NCBI RefSeq assembly: GCF_000152725.1
Contig: NZ_AAMO01000008.1
Coordinates: 124,001 to 188,000, forward strand
From: Pseudooceanicola batsensis HTCC2597
Lineage (GTDB): Bacteria > Pseudomonadota > Alphaproteobacteria > Rhodobacterales > Rhodobacteraceae
Length of the DNA stretch: 64,000 nt
Reading direction: 5' to 3'
Positions within the stretch are counted from its first letter, which is position 1; each line of letters begins with the position of its first letter. Both the position numbers and the translations under genes were made by a program. Shown here one piece after another: positions 34,682 to 42,549 of this stretch. The notes beneath the pieces were generated by a model. It made no database searches. It was not told where the DNA came from and worked only from the letters and a program-made list of their open reading frames with translations.

Positions 34682-35467
34682 ATGTCCGGGACCGAGCCCT
34701 CGAACACCTACGCCCAGACCTTCGCACGCGGTCTCGCGGTCATCACCAGCTTCGACGAAGGCTCCCGCGTGCTGACCCTGACCGACGTGGCCGCCCGGAC
34801 CGGCGTCACCCGCTCCACCGCGCGCCGGCTGCTGCACACGCTGGTGACGCTGGGGTATGCGGCGACCGACGGAAAGCACTTTTCGCTGACCCCGAAGATC
34901 CTGGACCTGGGCTATGCCTACCTCGCCTCGTCCGAGATCTGGCGTTTTGCCGAGGCCGACATCCAGGCCCTGGCCGCCCGGGTCGGTGAAAGCTCGTCGA
35001 TCTCGGTGCTGGACGGGCATGACATCGTCTATGTCCTGCGGGTGCAGACGCAACGGATCCTCAAGAATTCGCTCAACGTGGGAAGCCGCGTGCCGGCCCA
35101 TGCGATCTCCATGGGTCGCATTCAGCTTGCCATGCTGCCGGACCGCGAGCTGCGGCAATACCTCGACACGGTCCGTCTCGAGCCGTTCACCCCCTGGACG
35201 ATCACCGAACCCGACCGCCTGCGCACCGCCCTCCTCCGCGACCGAAAGCAGGGGTGGTCGATGGTCTACCGCGAATTGGAAGAGGGAATCGCCGGTCTCG
35301 CCGTGCCGATCTGCGCGGCGAACGGGCGGGTGATCGCGGCAGCGAACGTGTCGCTTGCACCCGTGCGATTGAAACAGCCCGGACGGCAGGACGACCTGAT
35401 CGCCGCGCTCAAGGAGACTGCGGACACGATTCAGCGTCGGTTGATCGAGGGGCAGGTTCCCGTGTGA
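34682..35467 (+). CDS. IclR-family transcriptional regulator (PcaU/PobR-like)
   Basis: A 261-residue regulator. The N-terminal winged helix (LTLTDVAARTGVTRSTARRL) is followed by an effector-binding domain (SSSISVLDGHDIVYVLRVQT, GSRVPAHAISMGR, GIAGLAVPICAANGRVIAA). The start has CAGGAGGTCC upstream. It is divergent from the TAXI-TRAP/MaoC/CoA-transferase operon and probably responds to its substrate. The closest family pattern is the aromatic-acid-responsive PcaU/PcaR branch, which hints at an aromatic-derived carboxylate. Confidence 0.88.
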   Translation: MSGTEPSNTYAQTFARGLAVITSFDEGSRVLTLTDVAARTGVTRSTARRLLHTLVTLGYAATDGKHFSLTPKILDLGYAYLASSEIWRFAEADIQALAARVGESSSISVLDGHDIVYVLRVQTQRILKNSLNVGSRVPAHAISMGRIQLAMLPDRELRQYLDTVRLEPFTPWTITEPDRLRTALLRDRKQGWSMVYRELEEGIAGLAVPICAANGRVIAAANVSLAPVRLKQPGRQDDLIAALKETADTIQRRLIEGQVPV

Positions 35468-35646
35468 CTTTGCGGATCCCTTCGCGACGACACCGCTGAC
35501 TACCTGCGGCCCGAGGTCCTGTCCGCTCGACCTTGGCTAGGCCCGATCGGTGTAGGGGCGCGGCACAGAGCGCATGGCTTTTCGCATCACCCCCCGCGGC
35601 GGCTCCCTCGATCACCGCGACCCGGCGACCCGCATAGCGAAGCGTC

Positions 35647-35868
35647 TCAGCCGACATCGCCGGCGCCCGGGGCGTCCCGGACCGACAGCCGCGCTGCGCT
35701 CATCGCTTCGGAGAGGACCGCCCGGTCGCCGATGTGGTTCGCCAGCAGCAGGATCAGCCGGGCGTTCAGCGCGGCGCTGTCCTCGTCCGACAACCCCTCG
35801 TGAGAGCGGATCAACTCGGCATAAAATTCGTCGGGACCCTCGATATTCGGTTTTGTATTCAACGGCAT
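35647..35868 (-). CDS. DUF2783 small protein, probable hydroxylase coupling subunit (MhaB-like)
   Basis: A 73-residue acidic protein (LNTKPNIEGPDEFYAELI, GLSDEDSAALNARLILLLAN) of the DUF2783 type. It begins 4 bases after the stop of the flavin hydroxylase, so the pair is co-translated. Pseudomonas putida 3-hydroxyphenylacetate hydroxylase is known to need a flavoprotein (MhaA) plus a small coupling protein (MhaB) of similar size, with genes next to hmgA-fahA. The same layout here makes this the likely coupling subunit. The MhaB match is by context and size, not verified identity. Confidence 0.65.
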   Translation of the reverse strand: MPLNTKPNIEGPDEFYAELIRSHEGLSDEDSAALNARLILLLANHIGDRAVLSEAMSAARLSVRDAPGAGDVG

Positions 35869-35872
35869 GGTC

Positions 35873-37501
35873 TCATTCCCTTCCGCAGACCCGGCGCAGC
35901 GCGGCGCGCACGGCGGTCTCGTCGTAGCTGTCCCAACGGGCGACCACGTGCTGGTCGGGACGGACAAGGTAGACGGCGCTTCCCGTCGCGCCGAGGTAGC
36001 GCGCGGCCAACGCGCCGGTGGGGTCCTCGGCGGCCGAGGTCGCCACGCGGTGCACCGTCACGCCACCCTCGCTCACGCGATCCGGCGCCTCGGCGTCCAC
36101 CGTAAGCAGGACGAAGCCGTTGCCCAGACTGCCCAGCAGGAACCGGTTTCCGAGCGGCGCATCCGGACAGGGGCTGCCGGGACGGGTCCGCTCCGGCCCG
36201 TCGGTCAGCGCGTCCTCGCCTGTCAGCGACAGGCCGTCATAGGTACAGGGCACCGAGAGGCGGCCCGAGTTCACCAACGGACGAGCAAAGTCGAAGCGCT
36301 CGGCCAGGTACAGCACCGCATTGCGGAAGATGTGGCTCGTCCGTGACTTGGGCGTGATGAAATCGGTGGCGCGGGTCGAGTTGAGGATGTTCTCGTCCGC
36401 GCCGCAGGCGCGTTCCTCGTGATAGCTGTCGAGCAGCCGGTCCGGCGCCTCCCCCCGGATCACCATGCCCAGCTTCCAGCCCAGGTTGTCGACGTCCTGC
36501 ATGCCGGAATTGGCCCCGCGCGCGCCGAAGGGGCTGACCTGATGGGCGCTGTCACCGGCAAAGATCACCCGGCCATGGCGGAACTGCTTCATCCGGCGGC
36601 ACTGGAAGGTGTAGATCGAGGTCCAGACCAGCTCGTATTCCACATCCCCGCCCAGCATCGCGTCGAGCCGCTTGCGCACGTTCCCTTCCTTCAGTTCCTC
36701 CTTGCGGTCGACGTCCCAGCCGATCTGGAAATCGACCCGCCAGACGTCGTCGGGCTGCTTGTGCAGCAGGGTCGAGGCGCCGGCCTTGTGCGACGGTTCG
36801 AACCAGAACCAGCGCTCGGTCGGGAAGCTTTCGCTCAGCATCCGGATGTCGGCGATCAGGAAGCTGTCCTGAAAGACCCGCCCGTCGAAATCGAGCCCCA
36901 TCATGCCCCGCACGGGCGATCCCGCCCCGTCGGCCGCGACCAGCCAGTCGGCGAGGATGGTGTAATCCCCCTCAGGCGTGGCGATGTTCAGGACGGTGTG
37001 ATCCTCCTTCACCTCGATGCTGTCGACCCGGTTCCTGCCGCGCAGTTCGATCGGCGCGCCCCGGGCTTGCGCCTCGCGGACACGCTCGACGAGGAACTTC
37101 TCGAAATAGGGCTGCTGGAGGTTGATGAAGGCCGGAAACCGGTGGCCGTCCTCGGGCAGGAGGTTGAACTCATAGACCTTGCGGTCCTCGTGGAAGACCT
37201 TGCCGAGGTTCCAGACCACACCCTTGTCCAGCATCGGCTGCGCGCAGCCATAGCGGTCGGCGATCTCGAGGCTGCGCTTGGCGAAACAGATCGCGCGACT
37301 GCCCTGCCCGATCCCCTCGTGATCGTCGAGCAGCACCACCGGGATGCCCTGCAGCCCCAGATCGAGCGCGGTGGCGACCCCGATCGGGCCGCCACCGACC
37401 ACCACGACGGGGTGGCGCACCGGTGTCGGTGCGTTCTGGTCGGCCGAGCGCTCGTAGGGGTAGAGCCTGAAGGCCAGTTGATAACGGTCATCCAGTGGCA
37501 T
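35873..37501 (-). CDS. FAD-dependent aromatic hydroxylase (MhaA-like, homogentisate-forming)
   Basis: A 542-residue group A flavoprotein monooxygenase. GGGPIG at residues 36-41 binds the ADP part of FAD, LVAADGAGSPVR is the DG motif, and GDSAHQVSPFGARGANSGMQD (about 316-336) is the second FAD motif. It sits in the operon after hmgA, fahA and an MBL gene and before the DUF2783 gene. The most economical role is 6-hydroxylation of 3-hydroxyphenylacetate, or a related ring acid, to homogentisate, as done by MhaA. Other substrates such as hydroxyphenylpropionates cannot be excluded. Confidence 0.75.
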   Translation of the reverse strand: MPLDDRYQLAFRLYPYERSADQNAPTPVRHPVVVVGGGPIGVATALDLGLQGIPVVLLDDHEGIGQGSRAICFAKRSLEIADRYGCAQPMLDKGVVWNLGKVFHEDRKVYEFNLLPEDGHRFPAFINLQQPYFEKFLVERVREAQARGAPIELRGRNRVDSIEVKEDHTVLNIATPEGDYTILADWLVAADGAGSPVRGMMGLDFDGRVFQDSFLIADIRMLSESFPTERWFWFEPSHKAGASTLLHKQPDDVWRVDFQIGWDVDRKEELKEGNVRKRLDAMLGGDVEYELVWTSIYTFQCRRMKQFRHGRVIFAGDSAHQVSPFGARGANSGMQDVDNLGWKLGMVIRGEAPDRLLDSYHEERACGADENILNSTRATDFITPKSRTSHIFRNAVLYLAERFDFARPLVNSGRLSVPCTYDGLSLTGEDALTDGPERTRPGSPCPDAPLGNRFLLGSLGNGFVLLTVDAEAPDRVSEGGVTVHRVATSAAEDPTGALAARYLGATGSAVYLVRPDQHVVARWDSYDETAVRAALRRVCGRE

Positions 37502-37552
37502 GATGATCTCCTCCTCGCGTCCGGCGCTCCTCAGGGTTGGGTCGACCCCGCC

Positions 37553-38503
37553 CTACCCCTGCAGGTCGGCCCACATCTCCTGATCTCTCTCGGCGGTCCA
37601 GATCCGCGGCGTGTCGATGCCGCGGGCCTCGTCGAAGGCGCGGGCCACGTTGAACGGCAGGCAATGTTCGTAGATCGCGTAATCGGTGAACTTCGGATCG
37701 CATTCCGCGCGCACCACGTCCCAGGCCTCCTTGAGCGTTCCGCCCCGGGCGACGACCCGGGCCACGGGCTTGTAGGTGCTCTCGACGAAATCGGCGGTAT
37801 TGGCGATGGCGCGGGCCACCATCTCCTCGCCCACCAGGGCATCGCCGCGCCCCGGGGCGATGGATTTCGGCTCGAAGGCCGCGATGTTGGCCAGCGTCTC
37901 GGGCCAGTCGGCGAAATGGCCGTCGCCGCAGTAGCAGGCCGAGTGGTATTCCACGATGTCGCCGGTGAACATCACCTCCTGGTCCGGCACCCAGACCACC
38001 GCGTCGCCGGCGGTATGGGCGCGGCCCAGCTTCATGATGTCGACGCGGCGCTTGCCGAGGTAGACGGTCATGCTCTCGCTGAATGTCGTGGTGGGCCGCG
38101 TCAGGCCGGGGATTTCCTCGTGCCCCTGGAAGAGGCGCGGAAAGCGCCCGAACTCGCTGTCCCAGTCCTCCTGCCCGCGCTCTTCCACCATGGCCGCGGC
38201 CACGTCCGACATGATGACCTCGCGCGCGCCATAGGCGCTGGCGCCCAGCACACGGACCGCGTGGTAATGTGTCATGACCAGGTGGCTGATCGGCTTGTCC
38301 GTCACCTCGCGGACCTTCTCGATCACCATCCGGGCGAGGCGCGGCGTGGCCTGGGCCTCGACGATCATCACGCTCTCGTCGCCGATGATCACGCCGGTAT
38401 TCGGATCGCCCTCGGCGGTAAAGGCGTAAAGCCCCTCGCCCACCTGCGTGAAGCTGATCGTCTTCTCTTCCATGTCGCCCGCAGATGCGAATGCCTTTGC
38501 CAT
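37553..38503 (-). CDS. MBL-fold protein with altered metal-binding motif
   Basis: A 316-residue metallo-beta-lactamase-fold protein. The canonical T-H-x-H-x-D-H is changed to THYHAVR: His79 and His81 remain, but the Asp and third His are Val83 and Arg84. Later ligand-region motifs remain (KLGRAHTAGDAVVW, FTGDIVEYHSACYCGDGHF). Metal site 2 should be weakened or absent, so a mono-zinc or redox role is possible. ATG 38503 has GGAAGGACAG upstream. It is fixed between fahA and the hydroxylase in the homogentisate operon, but its reaction is unknown. Confidence 0.75.
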   Translation of the reverse strand: MAKAFASAGDMEEKTISFTQVGEGLYAFTAEGDPNTGVIIGDESVMIVEAQATPRLARMVIEKVREVTDKPISHLVMTHYHAVRVLGASAYGAREVIMSDVAAAMVEERGQEDWDSEFGRFPRLFQGHEEIPGLTRPTTTFSESMTVYLGKRRVDIMKLGRAHTAGDAVVWVPDQEVMFTGDIVEYHSACYCGDGHFADWPETLANIAAFEPKSIAPGRGDALVGEEMVARAIANTADFVESTYKPVARVVARGGTLKEAWDVVRAECDPKFTDYAIYEHCLPFNVARAFDEARGIDTPRIWTAERDQEMWADLQG

Positions 38504-38535
38504 GCTCTGTCCTTCCAGTCGTTTCCAGTCATCGT

Positions 38536-38612
38536 GCCCCGGCCCCGCGCCGGGGCCTCCCCCGCTCTCGTGCCGAAACGCCACGGTGGAGTCCCGGCGC
38601 GGGGGCCGGGAC
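38536..38612. repeat. Two GC-rich palindromes between fahA and the MBL gene
   Basis: GCCCCGGC/GCCGGGGC at 38536-38556 and GTCCCGGC/GCCGGGAC at 38591-38612, each a perfect 8-bp stem. They resemble the intergenic REP-like palindromes frequent in this bacterial group and would fold between two cistrons of the operon. Confidence 0.5.
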
Positions 38613-38617
38613 GCCGT

Positions 38618-39859
38618 TCAGCGCGCGTATGGGTCCTTTAGCGCCGCGATCACGGTGCCGGTGCAGTCGCCAAAGCCCACGCGATAGCCGTCGCCCCGCG
38701 CCGCGCCGCGCAGGGTCAGGGTGTCGCCGTCCTCGAGAAAGCTGCGGGTCTCGCCCCCGGGCAGCTCGATCGGCTCGCTGCCGGACCAGCTCAGTTCCAG
38801 CAGCGAGCCGCGGCTGTCCTTCGCGGTGCCCGAGATCGTGCCCGACCCCAGCAGGTCGCCGACGCGCATCGGGCAGCCGCTGGTCGTGTGATGCGCCAGC
38901 TGCTGCGCGGCGGAATAGTAGAGTTCGCGGAAATTCGTGCGCGAGATCGTCGCCTCCGCGCCGCCTTCCGGCGCCAGCGCCACCTCGAGCTCCACGTCGT
39001 AGATCATCGGCCCCGGCTCCTGCAGATGGGGCAGCAATTCCCGCTCGCGCTCGGGCGTCGACGTCCGGAACGGCTCCAGCGCGGCCTTCGTCACGATCCA
39101 CGGGCCGATCGTCGTCGCCGTCGCCTTGGCCTGGAACGGCCCCAGGGGCTGGTACTCCCAGGCCTGGATGTCGCGCGCCGACCAGTCGTTCAGCAGCACG
39201 TAGCCAAAGATCATGTCGTCGGCCTCGGCGACGCTCACCGGCCCTTCCGAGGGCTGGCCGACGATGGCGCCGATCTCCAGCTCCATGTCGAACCGCCTGC
39301 AGGGGGCAAAGACCGGCAGGTCCGCCTCCGGCGCCTTGAGCTGGCCCCAGGGCCGCCGCACATCTGTGCCCGAGACCACCACCGACGAGGCGCGTCCGTT
39401 GTAGCCGATCGGAATCGACAGCCAGTTGGGCGGCAGCGCGTTCTCCGGTCCGCGGAAGATCGAGCCGACGTTGAAGGCATGGGTCCTGCCGGCGTAGAAA
39501 TCCGTGTACTCCGCCACCGTGATGGGCATCAGCAGCCGCGCCTCGGCCATCGGCACCAGCACCACCTGCGCCCGGACCTCGCTGCCCTCCGACAGCAGAT
39601 CCGTCAGCGCGGCGCGCAGCTCCGCCCAGGCCGCGGGCCCGAGCGCCATGAAGGCGTTCCAGTCCCTTCCGCCAAGCGCCGCGCCATGCGGCAGCAGCCC
39701 GGCCCGCGCCGCCGCGGCCACGTCCAGGATCATGTCCCCGATCGCCACGCCCAGCCGCGCGCCCGCGCCGTCGTCGAAGACCCCGCAGGGCAGGTTGTTC
39801 AGCGGAAACCCGGTCTCGGCCGAATTCGCGCTCTCGACCCAGCTCTTCAGAAGCGGCAT
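38618..39859 (-). CDS. fahA: Fumarylacetoacetase
   Basis: A 413-residue hydrolase that splits 4-fumarylacetoacetate into fumarate and acetoacetate, the last step of homogentisate breakdown. The active-site block EYTDFYAGRTHAFNVGSIF (about residues 117-135) has the metal-ligand Asp and catalytic His. DMELEIGAIVG and DWSARDIQAWEYQPLGPFQ are the metal-binding and Lys/Gln blocks. The length equals the eukaryotic-type enzyme. It follows hmgA after a gap with a repeat element. Confidence 0.93.
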   Translation of the reverse strand: MPLLKSWVESANSAETGFPLNNLPCGVFDDGAGARLGVAIGDMILDVAAAARAGLLPHGAALGGRDWNAFMALGPAAWAELRAALTDLLSEGSEVRAQVVLVPMAEARLLMPITVAEYTDFYAGRTHAFNVGSIFRGPENALPPNWLSIPIGYNGRASSVVVSGTDVRRPWGQLKAPEADLPVFAPCRRFDMELEIGAIVGQPSEGPVSVAEADDMIFGYVLLNDWSARDIQAWEYQPLGPFQAKATATTIGPWIVTKAALEPFRTSTPERERELLPHLQEPGPMIYDVELEVALAPEGGAEATISRTNFRELYYSAAQQLAHHTTSGCPMRVGDLLGSGTISGTAKDSRGSLLELSWSGSEPIELPGGETRSFLEDGDTLTLRGAARGDGYRVGFGDCTGTVIAALKDPYAR

Positions 39860-39908
39860 GGCTCCTCCTCTTCCTGCGCAGTCCGCCGGCCGTCGCGCCC
39901 CGCCCCTG

Positions 39909-39977
39909 CTTCATCTTGCCGGAAATACTCCGGGGGTGAATTGAGCCGCAGGCTCAAGAGGGGGCGGCGCCCCCTTC
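39909..39977. repeat. Rhodobacterales-style intergenic palindrome cluster between hmgA and fahA
   Basis: TTGAGCC-GCA-GGCTCAA at 39941-39957 and GGGGGC-GGC-GCCCCC at 39960-39974 follow ATCTTGCCGGAAATACTCC-like sequence at 39913-39931. The composite looks like the mobile-looking intergenic repeat familiar from roseobacter genomes. It lies just behind the hmgA stop and may cap or attenuate the transcript. Confidence 0.5.
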
Positions 39978-39980
39978 CCC

Positions 39981-41342
39981 TCACTTCTTCCCGGGCGTGC
40001 CGTCGAACTTCTTTTCCAGGCTGTCCCAGCAGTCGATATAGTCGTCCTGCAGCGGCGCTTCCTCCGCCGCGAACCGCGTCAGGTGCTGCGGGAAACGGGT
40101 CTCGAACATGAACGACATCGTGTTGTCCAGCTTGTGCGGTTTCAGCTCCGCATTCGACGCCCCCTCGAAAGCCTCCCGGTCCGGCCCGTGCGGCAGCATC
40201 ATGTTGTGAAGGCTCATGCCGCCGGGCACGAAGCCCTGCGGCTTGGCATCGTACTGGCCATAGATGTTGCCCATCAGTTCCGACATGACGTTCTTGTGGT
40301 ACCACGGCGGGCGGAACGTGTCCTCGGCCACCATCCAGCGCTCGCGGAACAGCACGAAGTCGATGTTGGCCGTGCCCTCGACCCCGCTCGGCGCCGTCAG
40401 CACGGTAAAGATCGACGGGTCCGGGTGATCGAAGAGGATCGCGCCGACCGGGCAATAGGTCTTGAGGTCATATTTGACGGGGGCATAGTTGCCGTGCCAG
40501 GCCACCACGTCCAGCGGCGAATGGCCAATCTCGCACTCATGGAACTGGCCGCACCACTTGATCGTCATGGTCGAGGGCACCTCGCGGTCCTCGTAGGCGG
40601 CGACCGGTGTCTTGAAGTCGCGGCGGTTGGCCATGCAGTTCGCGCCGATCGGACCCCGGCCCGGCAGGGCGAACTTCTGGCCGTAATTCTCGCAGACGAA
40701 GCCGCGCGCCGGACCGTCCAGCACCTCGACCCGGTAGACCAGTCCGCGCGGCAGGATCGCGATCTCCTGCGGTTCGAGGTCGATGACCCCCAGCTCGGTG
40801 CAGAACCGCAGCCTGCCCTCCTGCGGCACGACCAGCAGCTCGCTGTCTGCGGAATAGAAATAGGCGTCCTGCATCGAGGCGGTGACCAGGTAGACATGCG
40901 CGGCCATGCCGGTCTGGGTGTTGACGTCGCCGGCCGTGGTCATCGTGCGCATGCCGGTCAGCCAGGTCAGCCGCTCCTCGGAATGCGGCACGGGATCCCA
41001 TCGGTACTGCCCCAGCGAGGTCACGTCCTCGACCACATGCGGCGCGGATTTCCAATAGGGCAGGTCGATCCTCGCGTAACGCGAGGAATGCTTGACCGAG
41101 GGCCGGATGCGGTAGCACCAGGTGCGTTCGTTCTGATGCGACGGCGCGGTGAAGGCGGTGCCCGACAGCTGTTCCCCGTAGAGGCCGTAATTCACCTTCT
41201 GGGGCGAGTTCATGCCCTGCGGCAGCGCGCCTGGCAGCGCCTCGGTCTCGAAATCGTTGCCGAAGCCGGGCATGTAGCCCTCGTGCGTGCCGGTGGTGTC
41301 GGTCGCGCGGATCATGCCGTTGGGAAGCTCGTGCCTGGTCAT
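39981..41342 (-). CDS. hmgA: Homogentisate 1,2-dioxygenase
   Basis: A 453-residue iron(II) ring-cleaving dioxygenase converting homogentisate to 4-maleylacetoacetate. The start at 41342 ([15 protein letters not shown], after GGGAGGATCCGAG) leads into [19 protein letters not shown], a hallmark of the family. The active-site region [20 protein letters not shown] and [13 protein letters not shown] carries Fe ligands. It is first in the operon hmgA-fahA-MBL-hydroxylase-DUF2783, divergent from a MarR regulator with palindromic operators between. Confidence 0.94.
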   Translation of the reverse strand: MTRHELPNGMIRATDTTGTHEGYMPGFGNDFETEALPGALPQGMNSPQKVNYGLYGEQLSGTAFTAPSHQNERTWCYRIRPSVKHSSRYARIDLPYWKSAPHVVEDVTSLGQYRWDPVPHSEERLTWLTGMRTMTTAGDVNTQTGMAAHVYLVTASMQDAYFYSADSELLVVPQEGRLRFCTELGVIDLEPQEIAILPRGLVYRVEVLDGPARGFVCENYGQKFALPGRGPIGANCMANRRDFKTPVAAYEDREVPSTMTIKWCGQFHECEIGHSPLDVVAWHGNYAPVKYDLKTYCPVGAILFDHPDPSIFTVLTAPSGVEGTANIDFVLFRERWMVAEDTFRPPWYHKNVMSELMGNIYGQYDAKPQGFVPGGMSLHNMMLPHGPDREAFEGASNAELKPHKLDNTMSFMFETRFPQHLTRFAAEEAPLQDDYIDCWDSLEKKFDGTPGKK

Positions 41343-41409
41343 CTCGGATCCTCCCGAATGTGCCGCCCCGGAAACAGCGGAACGGTCTGAATCGATGACC
41401 CGAATAAAT

Positions 41410-41423
41410 GTTGCATATGCAAC
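41410..41423. promoter_or_regulatory. Perfect palindromic operator, hmgA-marR intergenic
   Basis: GTTGCATATGCAAC is a perfect 14-bp palindrome 68 bases upstream of the hmgA start, in the gap shared with the divergent marR gene. Length and symmetry suit a MarR dimer. A partial second copy lies at 41436-41455. Confidence 0.7.
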
Positions 41424-41435
41424 GGTGTCAAGGAG

Positions 41436-41455
41436 ATCGTTGCAACCGCAATGAT
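41436..41455. promoter_or_regulatory. Second, imperfect operator for the MarR regulator
   Basis: ATCGTTGC-AACC-GCAATGAT matches 7 of 8 arm positions and repeats the GTTGC/GCAA core of the palindrome at 41410-41423. It is closer to the marR start (41514), which suggests autoregulation. Confidence 0.5.
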
Positions 41456-41513
41456 AACGCTTGCACCCCGCCTCTCCGCCGTCCGATATTCCCCGGGACC
41501 GAAAGGACCCGCG

Positions 41514-41963
41514 ATGAAAGAGGATCTTCCCCCCCTGCCCGAATTCGACCTGTACGGGTTCACCCCCTACAGGCTGGCCGTCGCCGCCAAGCGCACGAGC
41601 GAGGAGCTGGCGCGCCAGTACCGCGAGCGGTTCGGCATCTCGATCCCGGAATGGCGGGTGCTGGTGCATCTGGCGCATTCCGGCAAGGTCTCGGTCCGCG
41701 ACATCGAGGCCCGGGTCGCGATGGAGAAATACGAGGTCTCGCGGGCGGCCAAGCGCCTGCGCGAGGCGGGGCTGATCGAGCGCAGGGAAAACCCCGACGA
41801 CCGGCGGCTCGTCATCCTGAGCCTGACCCCCAAGGGGCGGCAGATGATGGCCGAGCTGCTGCCGCTCGCCCAGTCGCACCAGACGGCGCTCGAGGCCCGG
41901 CTAGGCGCGGCGTTCGACCAGCTCGAAGCGGGGCTGGAAGCGTTGCTGAAAGAAACCGAGTGA
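41514..41963 (+). CDS. MarR-family regulator of the homogentisate operon (HmgR-like role)
   Basis: A 149-residue winged-helix protein. [20 protein letters not shown] contains the recognition helix and [19 protein letters not shown] the wing. ATG 41514 has AAAGGACCCGCG upstream; the longer frame from 41451 crosses the operators and lacks a site. It faces hmgA across two GTTGC palindromes, so it probably represses the operon until an aromatic intermediate binds. Its last codons overlap the GTG of the maiA remnant. Confidence 0.85.
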   Translation: MKEDLPPLPEFDLYGFTPYRLAVAAKRTSEELARQYRERFGISIPEWRVLVHLAHSGKVSVRDIEARVAMEKYEVSRAAKRLREAGLIERRENPDDRRLVILSLTPKGRQMMAELLPLAQSHQTALEARLGAAFDQLEAGLEALLKETE

Positions 41964-42275
41964 TCACGCTCTATGATCGCTGGCGGGCGTCGGCGACCTA
42001 CCGGGCGCGGACCGCCCTCGACCTCGCCGGGCAGGACTGGGCGACAGTGCCGGTCAATCTGCCTCGGGCCGAGCACGAGGGCGACGCCCATCTCGCCGCA
42101 ATCCGCAGGGCCCCGCTCCCGTGATCAAGATCGACGGACCGGCGCTCGCCCAGTCGTCAGCCCTCGTGGAACATCGCGACGTGACCCAAGGGCCGGGCTT
42201 CTGCTGGCGGACCCCGCCGCAAAGGCGCATGTACGAGCCTGCGCCCCACGCCATCGCCCTCGATCCGGACACTAC
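41960..42275 (+). pseudogene. maiA: Decayed maleylacetoacetate isomerase
   Basis: Starting from GTG 41960 (overlapping the marR stop), the frame reads [20 protein letters not shown], then VPVNLPRAEHEG, an unmistakable MaiA/zeta-GST N-terminus, and stops after 54 residues. The family continues in other frames: NPQGPAPVIKIDGPAL then AQSSALVEH (one-base shift near 42099), then GLLLADPAAKAHVRA (another shift), then PHAIALDPD (shifted again). The rest of the C-terminal GST domain is missing. At least three frameshifts plus truncation make it non-functional. MaiA normally turns maleylacetoacetate into the fumaryl isomer between HmgA and FahA. Confidence 0.85.
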
Positions 42276-42549
42276 GCCACGATCAGTCGCGCCGCCCCCG
42301 TCGACGGCCACCGGCTGACGTGCCTCCCCGAGGTATCCGACCTCTTTTCTCGCAAGCATCTCCGTGGAAAAGCCGCCTTCCTTCGCCGCGTGCGCCCCGG
42401 TCGCCGGCGCGTGCCGTCCCGAGAAAGCACCCGCACAGGCACCATTCCGCACCTGAACGGAAAAGTCCCTTGGCCTCGGTACGGGGGGCCGCTTAAATGC
42501 GCACCGGGATCGGAGCGAGAGCGACAGGTCCATTGGTGAAGGACAGGTG
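42276..42549. other. Gap between maiA remnant and kinase, no gene seen
   Basis: About 270 bases, possibly containing more eroded maiA sequence that can no longer be aligned by eye. A purine-rich AAGGACAGGTG lies directly before the kinase start. No clear promoter or terminator. Confidence 0.4.

Noticed and set aside
34517..35158. Upstream extension of the second MaoC gene
   Set aside because: Runs antisense through the operator region and iclR; ATG 34516 has a good Shine-Dalgarno and starts the fold.
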